DNA from: Azotobacter paspali
GTDB lineage: Bacteria; Pseudomonadota; Gammaproteobacteria; Pseudomonadales; Pseudomonadaceae
DNA length: 64,000 nucleotides
Assembly (NCBI RefSeq): GCF_042434745.1
Contig: NZ_JBHLSS010000042.1
Direction: 5' to 3' (one strand)
Positions 1-8,066 of this stretch are shown here, piece after piece. The position numbers were made by a program, and so were the translations under genes. A model generated the notes under the pieces. The model had not been told where the DNA came from and searched no databases. It saw only the letters and a list, made by a program, of their open reading frames with translations. The stretch's first letter is position 1. The number at the start of each line of letters is the position of its first letter.

Positions 1-363
1 GACGGTCGGCGCCAATTCCTCGGTGATCAGGAAGGAGTGCCGGCGCGCCGGGTTGCCGCCGCGCTCGCCGAAAGCCACCGGCGTCATGCTCGGCACCCCC
101 GCCTCGGCCAAGCGCCGGAGCGCCGTCCACTCCTGGGCGGCGCCGAGCACCGGTGCCTTGGCGGTCAGCAGGTTCTTGAGGATCTCGCCCCAGCCGGTAC
201 CCCGGTGGATCTTGACGAAGTAGCCGCGTCCGGCCACCTCGACGCGCAGGGTGCGACGAGCCTCCAGTTCGCGGTAGACCCGGCCCTGCAGACGCTCGAC
301 CTCGACGAAGGCATCGCGCCCGGCCCAGAGGGACCCGAAAGGCTCGGAAAGAATCAACTGCAT
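1..363 (-). CDS. waaP: Lipopolysaccharide core heptose kinase WaaP (N-terminal part, cut by window start)
   Basis: The visible 121 codons read from an ATG at 363 and run off the left edge. Known role of the family: a cytoplasmic kinase of the InaA/RfaP type that phosphorylates inner-core heptose of LPS, essential for outer membrane integrity in Pseudomonas. What is seen: an N-terminus beginning MQLILSEPF, then the segments YFVKIHRGTGWGEI and LGAAQEWTALRRL, which match WaaP as I remember it, ending in an ITEEL segment where the kinase N-lobe continues outside the window. It is the last of the four waa genes here, 91 bases after waaG, and probably lies in the same operon. The catalytic loop is not visible, so activity cannot be judged. 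Confidence 0.85.
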   Translation of the reverse strand, partial: MQLILSEPFGSLWAGRDAFVEVERLQGRVYRELEARRTLRVEVAGRGYFVKIHRGTGWGEILKNLLTAKAPVLGAAQEWTALRRLAEAGVPSMTPVAFGERGGNPARRHSFLITEELAPTV

Positions 364-454
364 GGACGTACATCCCTGTGGAAGCCAGCTTGCCGGCGAT
401 CCGCGGCGCACCATGCCATCGCCCATGCGCCGGCCCCGCGATCGGGCGAAGGTT

Positions 455-1579
455 TCATGCGCCCTGCTCCATCAGGATCAGATCGGCGGCCCGCTGCGGC
501 ATGGAATAGAGGTCGGCGGTTTCGGCGTAGGCCAGGCCGTTGCGCCGACAGAGCGCCCGCTGCCCATCGTCTTCGAGCATCGCGGCGAGCGTCCCGTTCA
601 GGCGCTCCTGCTCGAAGGGGCTGGGCAGCACTTGCCCGCAACCCGCCTCGGCGATGTAGTGGGCATAGCCGCAGACATCGGTGACCAGCACCGGCAGCCC
701 GGCGACCAACGCCTCGAGCAGCACGGTACCGGTGTTCTCGTTGTAGGCCGGATGGATCAGCAGATCGGCGCCGAGCAGAAAGCGCGGGATGTCGCTGCGC
801 CCCTTGAAAATCTCGACCCGCCCGGACAGGCCGAGCGCTTTGATCTGCAACTGGAAGGGCCGCGGATCGTCCTGGCCGATGGCGATCAGCCGAGTGCGCC
901 TCTTCAGGGCGCCGGGCAGCGCGGCGAGCGCCTTGAGACTGCGGTCCAGCCCTTTGGTCTTGAAGCCGGAGCCGATTTGCACCAGTAGCAGGTCGTCCCC
1001 GGCCAAGCCGAACTCGTGGCGGAAGTCGGCGCGGATTGCGTGCGCATCGGGCGGCGCGCGGCGGTCGGCGGAAATGCCCGGAGGCAGCAGGTGGAAACGC
1101 TCCGTCGGCGTGCCGTAATGCTTGACGAACAATGGTTGCTGTACTTCAGAGATCATCAATATGCGTGTCTTCGCCTGCGGCGCGAACACCGCGCGCTCAT
1201 AGCCGGCGAAATGCCGGTAGCGCCCCCACAGGCGATACAGCGGATTGCGCAGGGTCTGCGCCTTGTCCTCGTAGCAGGGGTCGGCGGCGTAGTAGACATC
1301 CAGCCCAGGCATCTTGTTGAAGCCGATCACTCGGTCCACGGGACACCGCGCTAGGTCGGCCCGCACCCAGGCGGTGAACTTCTCGTTGCGGCGGTGGTTG
1401 AACAACGCTTTGATCGGTGCGATCAGCACCTCGAAGCCCGGCGGGATCTCGCCCTCCCAGGACATGCTATAGACGCGGATGGCGTGTCCGCGCCTCTGGG
1501 ATTCCAGGGCGATGCGCATGAAGTCGCGCTGCAGCCCACCGAAGGGAAAGTACTTGTAAAGGATGAAGGCCAGCTGCAT
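455..1579 (-). CDS. waaG: LPS core glucosyltransferase I, WaaG
   Basis: A 374-residue GT4-family glycosyltransferase that adds the first outer-core hexose to heptose II of LPS on the cytoplasmic face of the inner membrane. The N-terminus MQLAFILYKYFPFGG is the typical WaaG start, and the C-terminal Rossmann half carries the GT-B donor-site segment around HPAYNENTGTVLLEAL, including the conserved E-x7-E pattern. An in-frame TTG six bases upstream exists, but the ATG at 1579 has AGGAC eight bases before it and fits relatives better. It lies 70 bases after waaC and before waaP, the usual waaF-C-G-P order. No frame damage was seen. Confidence 0.93.
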   Translation of the reverse strand: MQLAFILYKYFPFGGLQRDFMRIALESQRRGHAIRVYSMSWEGEIPPGFEVLIAPIKALFNHRRNEKFTAWVRADLARCPVDRVIGFNKMPGLDVYYAADPCYEDKAQTLRNPLYRLWGRYRHFAGYERAVFAPQAKTRILMISEVQQPLFVKHYGTPTERFHLLPPGISADRRAPPDAHAIRADFRHEFGLAGDDLLLVQIGSGFKTKGLDRSLKALAALPGALKRRTRLIAIGQDDPRPFQLQIKALGLSGRVEIFKGRSDIPRFLLGADLLIHPAYNENTGTVLLEALVAGLPVLVTDVCGYAHYIAEAGCGQVLPSPFEQERLNGTLAAMLEDDGQRALCRRNGLAYAETADLYSMPQRAADLILMEQGA

Positions 1580-1649
1580 CAGCAAGTCCTGTCGATGGAA
1601 ACATGGATCGGCGCCGGGCGCGCGAGCGCGATGCGAGGAGCCGGCCCGT

Positions 1650-2714
1650 TCAGCATCGGCAGGCCGCCTCGTCCAGCAGCGCTTGCAAGGCGCCGGCCAC
1701 CCGCCGCGGATCGATGCGACTGAAACACACCGGCTGCTCGCGGCTCAAATCCAGCCGGCGGCGGTCCTCCTCGGTCAGTCGGTAGCCGCAAGTCTTGCGC
1801 AGGCAGGGCACACAGGCCGGGTAGTCGCTGGTCAGGCGGCACTGGTGTCGACCGTAGGCGCCGGTCAGGCGCGGATCGGTCGGGCCGTAGAGGGAGATGG
1901 TCGGCACATCCAGCGCCGCCGCCAGGTGACCGAGGCCGGTGTCCACAGCCACGCAGGCGCCGGCCCCGGCGAGAATCCCGGCAATGCCGGCGAGGTTGGT
2001 TCGGGGCAGCACCTCGACCGCCGCCAGCCCCTCAGCGATGCGCCCGGCGCGCTCCCGCTCCGCCACATTGCCCCAGGGCAGGCGCACCGCCCAGCCCGCA
2101 CTGCCCATGCATTCGGCCAGCTCGCGCCAGTAGCTTTCCGGCCAGTGCTTGCTGTCCCAGGTGGTGCCGTGCAGGAATAGCAGGTAGGGCGCGCCGTCCG
2201 GCACGGCCAGGCGGTGGCGGTCCAGTCCGTAGTCGCCGACCGCCGTCGGCGGCGGATAGCCCAGTGCCTGGGCGAACAACTGGCGTACCCGCTCCACCGC
2301 ATGCTGGCCCCAGGGCACGGGGAAGCGGCGCCCATAAAAGAGACTGGCCAGCGGCTCGCGCGCCGAGCGGCGGTCCAGTCCGGCCACCGGCGCGCCGCCG
2401 AAACGGGTCAGCCAGGCGCTTTTCAACAGCCCCTGGGCATCGATCACCAGGTCGTAGCGGTCCTCTCCCAGGGCCTGGCGAAAGCGCCGCCATTCGTCAC
2501 GGCTGGTCGCCTGCCAGGGACTCCGGCGCCAGCGGCGGATGGCCACCGGAATCACCCGCTCCACGGCCGGATGCCAGGCGGGAATCTCGGCGAAGCCCTC
2601 CTCCACTACCCAGTCGAAACGGATACCGGGCAGCGCCCGCGCCGCGTCGGTCAGCGCCGGCAGGGTATGGATGACATCGCCCAGCGAGGAAGTCTTGATC
2701 AGCAGTACGCGCAC
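1650..2714 (-). CDS. waaC: ADP-heptose:LPS heptosyltransferase I, WaaC
   Basis: A 354-residue GT9 heptosyltransferase that transfers L-glycero-D-manno-heptose from ADP-heptose to Kdo2-lipid A. The N-terminal motif LLIKTSSLGDVIHTLPAL (about residues 4-21) is the WaaC hallmark, with the acceptor-side GD pair. The C-terminal half holds the segment VAVDTGLGHLAAALDVPTIS, the ADP-heptose binding region of GT9. The start is a GTG at 2714 placed immediately after the waaF stop codon (TGA 2717-2715), so the two genes are probably translationally coupled. The length is normal for the family. Confidence 0.95.
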   Translation of the reverse strand: MRVLLIKTSSLGDVIHTLPALTDAARALPGIRFDWVVEEGFAEIPAWHPAVERVIPVAIRRWRRSPWQATSRDEWRRFRQALGEDRYDLVIDAQGLLKSAWLTRFGGAPVAGLDRRSAREPLASLFYGRRFPVPWGQHAVERVRQLFAQALGYPPPTAVGDYGLDRHRLAVPDGAPYLLFLHGTTWDSKHWPESYWRELAECMGSAGWAVRLPWGNVAERERAGRIAEGLAAVEVLPRTNLAGIAGILAGAGACVAVDTGLGHLAAALDVPTISLYGPTDPRLTGAYGRHQCRLTSDYPACVPCLRKTCGYRLTEEDRRRLDLSREQPVCFSRIDPRRVAGALQALLDEAACRC

Positions 2715-3764
2715 TCAGTGCTCCTGCCGCCGGGGGGCGGGCAAAGGATCGCCGGCGAGACGCTGGAGGGCGTCCAGCACCGCCTGGGGCGCCAACTGAC
2801 GCAGGCAGTCGTAGTGGCCGAAGCGGCAGGTGCGCTCGAAACAGGGACTGCAGTCCAGGCCCAGGCGGACGATCTCCACCGGCTCGGCCAACGGCGGGGT
2901 GAACTGCGGCGAGGTGGAACCGTACACCGCCACCAGCGGACGGCCCAGCGCGGCGGCCACGTGCATCAACCCGGAATCGTTGGAGACCACTGCGTCGGCA
3001 CAGGACAAGAGGTCGAGTGCCTCGGCGAGGCTGGTTTCCCCGGCCAGATTGGCCACCGTCGCCTGTAGCCTGGGCGCCAGGGCCGAGCGGATCGCCTCGC
3101 CGACCGGATGGTCGTTCTTCGAGCCGAACAGCCAGACCTGCCAGCCGGCGCGCAGCTTGGCCTCGGCCACCGCGGCATAGTGCTCGACCGGCCAGCGCTT
3201 GGCCTCGCCGAACTCGGCGCCGGGACAGAGCGCCAGCAGTGGCCGGCCGAGATGCAGGCCGAATTTTTGCAGTGCCGCCGCCCGGCTCTGCGGCTCGATG
3301 CGCAGGACCGGGCGCGGATAGGGGCGCGGCAGCTCGGCACCCGGCGCGAAAGCCAGGGCCATGAAGCGCTCGATCATCAGCGGATAGCGCTTCTTATCCA
3401 GTCGGCGGATATCGTTGAGCAGCACGTAGCGCATCTCGCCACGCCAGCCGGTGCGCCTGGGGATGCCGGCGAAAAACGGCACCAGGGCCGACTTCAGCGA
3501 GTTGGGCAACAGGATCGCCTGGTCGTACTGCCCGGCCAGTGACTTGCCGATGCGGCGGCGGCCGGCGAGGTCGAGCACGCCGTGGCCGAACGGGAAGCTC
3601 AGCGCGCGGCGTACCTCGGGCATGCGCTCGAGGATCGGCCGGCTCCAGTCGGGCGCCAGCACGTCGATCGCACAGTCGGGATGACGCTGCTTCAGGCAGA
3701 CGAACAGGGTCTGCGCCATCACCATGTCGCCGACCCAGCTCGGGCCAATGATCAGAATATTCAT
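2715..3764 (-). CDS. waaF: ADP-heptose:LPS heptosyltransferase II, WaaF
   Basis: A 349-residue GT9 enzyme that adds the second heptose of the LPS inner core. The start ATG at 3764 gives the family N-terminus MNILIIGPSWVGDMVMAQTL; the open frame extends further upstream but that extension resembles nothing. Near the C-terminus the segment VVSNDSGLMHVAAALGRP is the ADP-heptose site, and a CSPCFERTC cysteine-rich stretch follows, as in WaaF relatives. It is the first gene of the waa block and is separated from ilvE by 124 bases that contain no other gene, so the waa promoter could lie there or further upstream. Confidence 0.95.
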   Translation of the reverse strand: MNILIIGPSWVGDMVMAQTLFVCLKQRHPDCAIDVLAPDWSRPILERMPEVRRALSFPFGHGVLDLAGRRRIGKSLAGQYDQAILLPNSLKSALVPFFAGIPRRTGWRGEMRYVLLNDIRRLDKKRYPLMIERFMALAFAPGAELPRPYPRPVLRIEPQSRAAALQKFGLHLGRPLLALCPGAEFGEAKRWPVEHYAAVAEAKLRAGWQVWLFGSKNDHPVGEAIRSALAPRLQATVANLAGETSLAEALDLLSCADAVVSNDSGLMHVAAALGRPLVAVYGSTSPQFTPPLAEPVEIVRLGLDCSPCFERTCRFGHYDCLRQLAPQAVLDALQRLAGDPLPAPRRQEH

Positions 3765-3888
3765 GAACGGAAAGCCGGACTGCAGGATGGGTTGGCCGTG
3801 ATGGCGGCGCGAGCCGCCGTCGATGCCGCATCGGTCGGCCCCACGGGGGCCGGATGGTGGGTCACGGCCCGCCCCACCCGGCGCCTCG

Positions 3889-4812
3889 TCACTTGACCAG
3901 GGTACGCCACTCGGGATGGGCGTCGGTCTTGCCGGTGACCAGGTCGAAGTACGCACGCTGCAGCTTCTCGGTGACCGGGCCGCGGCGGCCAATGCCGATC
4001 TGCCGGCCGTCCACCTCGCGGATCGGGGTGACCTCGGCGGCGGTGCCGGTGAAGAAGGCCTCGTCGGCGATGTACACCTCGTCGCGGGTGATGCGCTTCT
4101 CGACGTACGGGATGCCCAGCTCGCGGGCCAGGGTCAGTACCGTGCCGCGGGTGATGCCGTTCAGGCAGGCGGTGACTTCCGGGGTGTAGATCACGCCCTC
4201 CTTGACGATGAAGATGTTCTCCCCCGAGCCCTCGGCCACGTAGCCTTCCGGATCGAGCAGCAGGGCCTCGTCGGCGCCGCCGGAGATCGCCTCTTGCAGG
4301 GCCAGCATGGAGTTGACATAGGCGCCACTGGACTTGGCGCGGGTCATGGTAATGTTCACATGGTGGCGGGTGAAGGAACTGGTGCGGATCTTGATGCCCT
4401 GCTCCAGCGCGTCCTCGCCCATGTACGCGCCCCAGTGCCAGGCGGCGACGATGACGCGGACCCGCAGGCCGCTGGCGCGCAGGCCCATGCCTTCCGAGCC
4501 GTAGAAGGCCAGCGGGCGGATGTAGGCGCTGTCCAACTTGTTCTCGCGCACCGCGGCGCGGGTCGCCTCATTGATCTCCTCCCTGGTGAAGGGGATCTTC
4601 ATGTTCATGATGTGTGCCGAGTCGAACAGGCGGTCGGTGTGCGCCTGTAGGCGGAAAATCGCTGTGCCCTGCGGCGTGTTGTAGGCACGCACGCCCTCGA
4701 ACACGCCCATCCCATAGTGCAGGCTGTGGGTCAGCACATGGGTGGTCGCCTCGCGCCACTGCACCAGCTCGCCGTCGTACCAGATCACACCATCACGGTC
4801 GGCCATCGACAT
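3889..4812 (-). CDS. ilvE: Branched-chain amino acid aminotransferase, IlvE
   Basis: A 307-residue class IV, PLP-dependent aminotransferase that makes leucine, isoleucine and valine from their 2-oxo acids with glutamate as donor. Visible signatures: LHYGMGVFEGVRAY near residue 35, the lysine-containing SSGAYVNSMLA segment (the lysine two residues before it is the expected PLP Schiff base), EGSGENIFIV, and a late FFTGTAAEVTPI. The start ATG at 4812 gives MSMADRDGVIWYDGE and has GAGGAG ten bases upstream; a longer open frame to 5067 overlaps glnE and is not supported. It follows glnE by 95 bases on the same strand. Confidence 0.97.
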   Translation of the reverse strand: MSMADRDGVIWYDGELVQWREATTHVLTHSLHYGMGVFEGVRAYNTPQGTAIFRLQAHTDRLFDSAHIMNMKIPFTREEINEATRAAVRENKLDSAYIRPLAFYGSEGMGLRASGLRVRVIVAAWHWGAYMGEDALEQGIKIRTSSFTRHHVNITMTRAKSSGAYVNSMLALQEAISGGADEALLLDPEGYVAEGSGENIFIVKEGVIYTPEVTACLNGITRGTVLTLARELGIPYVEKRITRDEVYIADEAFFTGTAAEVTPIREVDGRQIGIGRRGPVTEKLQRAYFDLVTGKTDAHPEWRTLVK

Positions 4813-4907
4813 AGTTAGCCTGCTCCTCAAGAATTCGATACCTAATACACTCAGATCGGGCGGCACCCCGGCGCCGCCCCTTCGGCAGGCCCCCGCAGGC
4901 GCCCCGC

Positions 4908-7850
4908 TCAGCTCAACCCCAGCTCCCGCCAGATTCTCATCACCGCACGACGTTCGTCCCCGAACCGATCGCCGCCCACCACGCCCGGCTGCTTCTGCAA
5001 GGTCAGGCGGTGGGCGGCGGCGCGATAGGTCTTGTAGGCCTCCTGCAGCAGGCGAACCTCGTCGCACGGCAGCAGGCCGGCCTGCGCGAGGCCGTCCAGA
5101 ATCCGGATGTTGTCGGTGTAGCGCAACAGCTCGGGATGCTGGTGCGACCAGGCGAGGGCCGCATATTGCACCATAAATTCGATATCGACGATACCGCCGG
5201 CATCCTGCTTTAGATTGAAGGGGAGCGTCGCTTCGAAAGCGTTCTTTGCCGTGCCGGCGGCCGTGCTCGAGGTGCCCAGGCTGGCGCGCATCTTCGCGCG
5301 CATGTCGCCGACCTCGCGGCGCAGGACCTTTAGATCGCGCGGCCGGCCCAGCACCTGCGCGCGCACCTCGGCAAAGGCCGTCGCCAGCCGCGGGCTGCCG
5401 ACCAGCGCGCGGGCGCGCACCAGCGCCTGGTGCTCCCAGGTCCAGGCTTCGTGCTCCTGGTAGCGGCGGAAGGCGCCGAGCGAACTGACCAGAAGCCCGG
5501 CGTTGCCGCTCGGGCGCAGGCGCATGTCGACCTTGTAGAGCTGCCCGGAAGGGGTCTGCGTGGTGAGCAAGTGGACGATGCGCTGTCCCAGGCGGGTGAA
5601 GAACTGCGCGCCGTCGATCGGCTTGGCGCCGTCGGTTTCGGCTTGCGGATCGCCGTCGTGGATGAACACCAGATCCAGGTCCGAACCGTGCCCCAGCTCG
5701 ATGCCGCCAACCTTGCCGTAGCCGACGATGAGAAAATCCAGCTCGCAGGGGCTGCCGTCGCTGCGCCTAGGATTGCCGTGACGAACGACCATCTGCCGCC
5801 AGGCGAGGCTCAGGACTTGGTCGAGGATCGCCTCGGCCAGCCAGGTCAAATAGTCGCTGACCTTCATCAACGGCAGGGTGCCGGCGATCTCCGAGGCGGC
5901 GACGCGCAGCCGGTGGGCCAGCTTGAAATGGCGCAACGCTTCCATCTGCTGCTCCAGATCGTCCTCGGGAATGCGCAGCAGCAGTTCGCGCAGCTCGGCG
6001 ACCAGCTCCGCCTCCTGCGGCGGACTGTACAGGCGCTCCTCGTTGAGCAACTGGTCGAGCAGCAAGGGGAAGCGGGCGATCTGCTCGGCGATCCACGGAC
6101 TGGCGGCACAGAGGCTGAGCAGGCGCCGCAGGGCGCCGGGATTCTCCGCGAGCAGCACCAGGTAGGCGGAACGCCGCGCCACCGCCTCGACCAGCGGCAG
6201 CACCCGCTCCAGCACCAGGTCGGGATCGTCCTGCTCCACCACCTGGGCCAGCAGTTGCGGAATGAAAGCATCGAGGCGCTCGCGGCCGAGGCGCTGCATG
6301 CCGCGCACCTGGCTGCCGCCGCGCAGTGTCGCGAGGCGCTGGCGGACCTGCTGCGGATCGGCGAAGCCGGCTTCGACCAGTTGCCGGCAGACCGCCGCCT
6401 CGTCCCCGCCGTTCTCCCATAACGGCAGCCACTGGGCGTCGACCGGCCGCCTTTCAGATGCCTCGTCCTCACCAGGAACGGCGATCACCTGGCGGAAATG
6501 CCAGTCGATACGCTCGCGCCAGTGCGCCAGCCGGCCGAGAAATGCCTCCCAGCCGGCGCAGCCGAGCATGCAGGCGACCCGTGCCCGGTCGAGTTCGTTA
6601 TCCGGCAGCATCTGCGTCTGGCGATCGGCGATGGCCTGCAGGGCATGCTCGGTGTAGCGCAGGAACTCATAGCCTTCGCGCAGCTCGGCCACCGCCGCCG
6701 GCGGCAGGTAGCCCTGCCCCTCGAGAGTCGCCAGTACCTCGAGCAGCGGCCGCCGCTGCAGGCTGCGGTCGCGGCCGCCGTGGATCAACTGGAACACCTG
6801 GGCGACGAACTCCACCTCGCGGATACCGCCGGCGCCCAGCTTGACGTTGTCCGCCATGCCCTTGCGGCGTACCTCCTGGCGGATCAGTTGCTTCATGTCG
6901 CGCAGCGCCTCGATCGCCGAGAAATCCAGGTAGCGCCGGTAGACGAACGGCCGCAGCAGCTCCAGGAGCTGGCGCCCGGCCTCGCGGTCGCCGCCGACCA
7001 CCCGCGCCTTGATCATCGCGTAGCGTTCCCAGTCGCGTCCCTGGTCCTGGTAATACTGTTCCATGGCGCCGAAACTGTAGACCAACGGCCCGCTGGAGCC
7101 ATAGGGGCGCAGGCGCATGTCGACGCGGAACGCCTGGCCGTCCACGGTGATGGCGTCCAGCGCCCCGATCAGCTTCTGCCCGAGGCGGACAAAGAACTCC
7201 TGGTTGTCCAGGCTGCGTCGCTCGCCGTCCGTCTCGCCGCCCTCGGGATAGGCAAAGATCAAATCGATGTCCGAGGACAGGTTCAATTCGCCGGCGCCCA
7301 GCTTGCCCATGCCGAGTACCACCAGCCGCTGCGGCTGCCCGGAGCGACGCCCGAGCGGTGTGCCGAAGCGCGCGCGCAGGCGCTCGTACAGCCAGGCGCA
7401 GGCCAGGTCGATGCAGGCGTCGGCGAGTTCGGAGAGGTCGTGGCAGGTCTCGGCCAGATCCGCCTGGCGTGTGATGTCGCGCCAGACGATGCGCACCTGC
7501 TGGCGATGGCGGAAGCGCCGCAGCCGCCGCCCCAGTTCCTCCTCCTGCGCGCAGTCGGCGAGCAGCGCGGCGAGTTGCCCGCGCAGCTCGTCCGGCACCA
7601 GGGAACGCTCGAGGCTGCTGTCGCCGGCCAATTGCAGAAGCATGGCCGGATCGCGCAGCGCCCGTTCGAGGACGAACTCGCTGTTCGCGCAGACCCGCGC
7701 GAAGGCCGCGCGCCGCGCCGGCGGCCAGTCGGCAAAGGGCGGCGCCGGACTGTCGCCGAGCGTGCCGGCGACCTCCCCGAAGCGTTGCAAGGCCTGATTG
7801 CCCAGGGTTTCCAACGCGGGGGGAAGGTCGATCAGCGTAGGTAGGCTCAT
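4908..7850 (-). CDS. glnE: Bifunctional glutamine synthetase adenylyltransferase/deadenylase, GlnE
   Basis: A 980-residue enzyme that adds AMP to, and removes it from, glutamine synthetase in response to PII and glutamine. Two nucleotidyltransferase halves are seen: the N-terminal deadenylylase with LGMGKLGAGELNL followed by SSDIDLIF (about residues 185-205), and the C-terminal adenylylase with VGYGKVGGIELGHGSDLDL (about residues 705-725). Both keep the D-x-D metal ligands, so both activities look intact. The start ATG at 7850 gives MSLPTLIDLPPAL; the open frame up to 8003 reads through the intergenic region and is not credible. With gltBD in the same window it forms part of the ammonia assimilation machinery. 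It diverges from aceE. Confidence 0.96.
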   Translation of the reverse strand: MSLPTLIDLPPALETLGNQALQRFGEVAGTLGDSPAPPFADWPPARRAAFARVCANSEFVLERALRDPAMLLQLAGDSSLERSLVPDELRGQLAALLADCAQEEELGRRLRRFRHRQQVRIVWRDITRQADLAETCHDLSELADACIDLACAWLYERLRARFGTPLGRRSGQPQRLVVLGMGKLGAGELNLSSDIDLIFAYPEGGETDGERRSLDNQEFFVRLGQKLIGALDAITVDGQAFRVDMRLRPYGSSGPLVYSFGAMEQYYQDQGRDWERYAMIKARVVGGDREAGRQLLELLRPFVYRRYLDFSAIEALRDMKQLIRQEVRRKGMADNVKLGAGGIREVEFVAQVFQLIHGGRDRSLQRRPLLEVLATLEGQGYLPPAAVAELREGYEFLRYTEHALQAIADRQTQMLPDNELDRARVACMLGCAGWEAFLGRLAHWRERIDWHFRQVIAVPGEDEASERRPVDAQWLPLWENGGDEAAVCRQLVEAGFADPQQVRQRLATLRGGSQVRGMQRLGRERLDAFIPQLLAQVVEQDDPDLVLERVLPLVEAVARRSAYLVLLAENPGALRRLLSLCAASPWIAEQIARFPLLLDQLLNEERLYSPPQEAELVAELRELLLRIPEDDLEQQMEALRHFKLAHRLRVAASEIAGTLPLMKVSDYLTWLAEAILDQVLSLAWRQMVVRHGNPRRSDGSPCELDFLIVGYGKVGGIELGHGSDLDLVFIHDGDPQAETDGAKPIDGAQFFTRLGQRIVHLLTTQTPSGQLYKVDMRLRPSGNAGLLVSSLGAFRRYQEHEAWTWEHQALVRARALVGSPRLATAFAEVRAQVLGRPRDLKVLRREVGDMRAKMRASLGTSSTAAGTAKNAFEATLPFNLKQDAGGIVDIEFMVQYAALAWSHQHPELLRYTDNIRILDGLAQAGLLPCDEVRLLQEAYKTYRAAAHRLTLQKQPGVVGGDRFGDERRAVMRIWRELGLS

Positions 7851-7905
7851 GCTCGTGTCCTGTATAGGCCAGATTTTCCGCAAGCGGCTGAGTCTGACCC
7901 GCGGG

Positions 7906-7968
7906 GTAATTTTACAAAAATCCGTGGGAGGGGGCTGAAAGCGCCATAGTTTTGTAGTAAAACTACAA
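7906..7968. promoter_or_regulatory. Two palindromes in the glnE/aceE divergent intergenic region, possible operator
   Basis: TTGTAG and CTACAA form a perfect six-base inverted repeat around a five-base centre at 7952-7968, about 100 bases before the aceE start. A second small palindrome GTAATTTTAC lies at 7906-7915. The location fits a regulator of aceEF such as a PdhR/GntR-type repressor, but the assignment is inference; no regulator gene is in the window. A matching -35/-10 pair could not be assigned with confidence. Confidence 0.4.
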
Positions 7969-8066
7969 GACAGTCGGATCACCCGCCGACCCACGAACAA
8001 CAATCCCGCCGCCGCCCATAAGGCCGGTAGCGCATCCAGGCTCCCAACTCAGGGAGGCCTTCCGCT

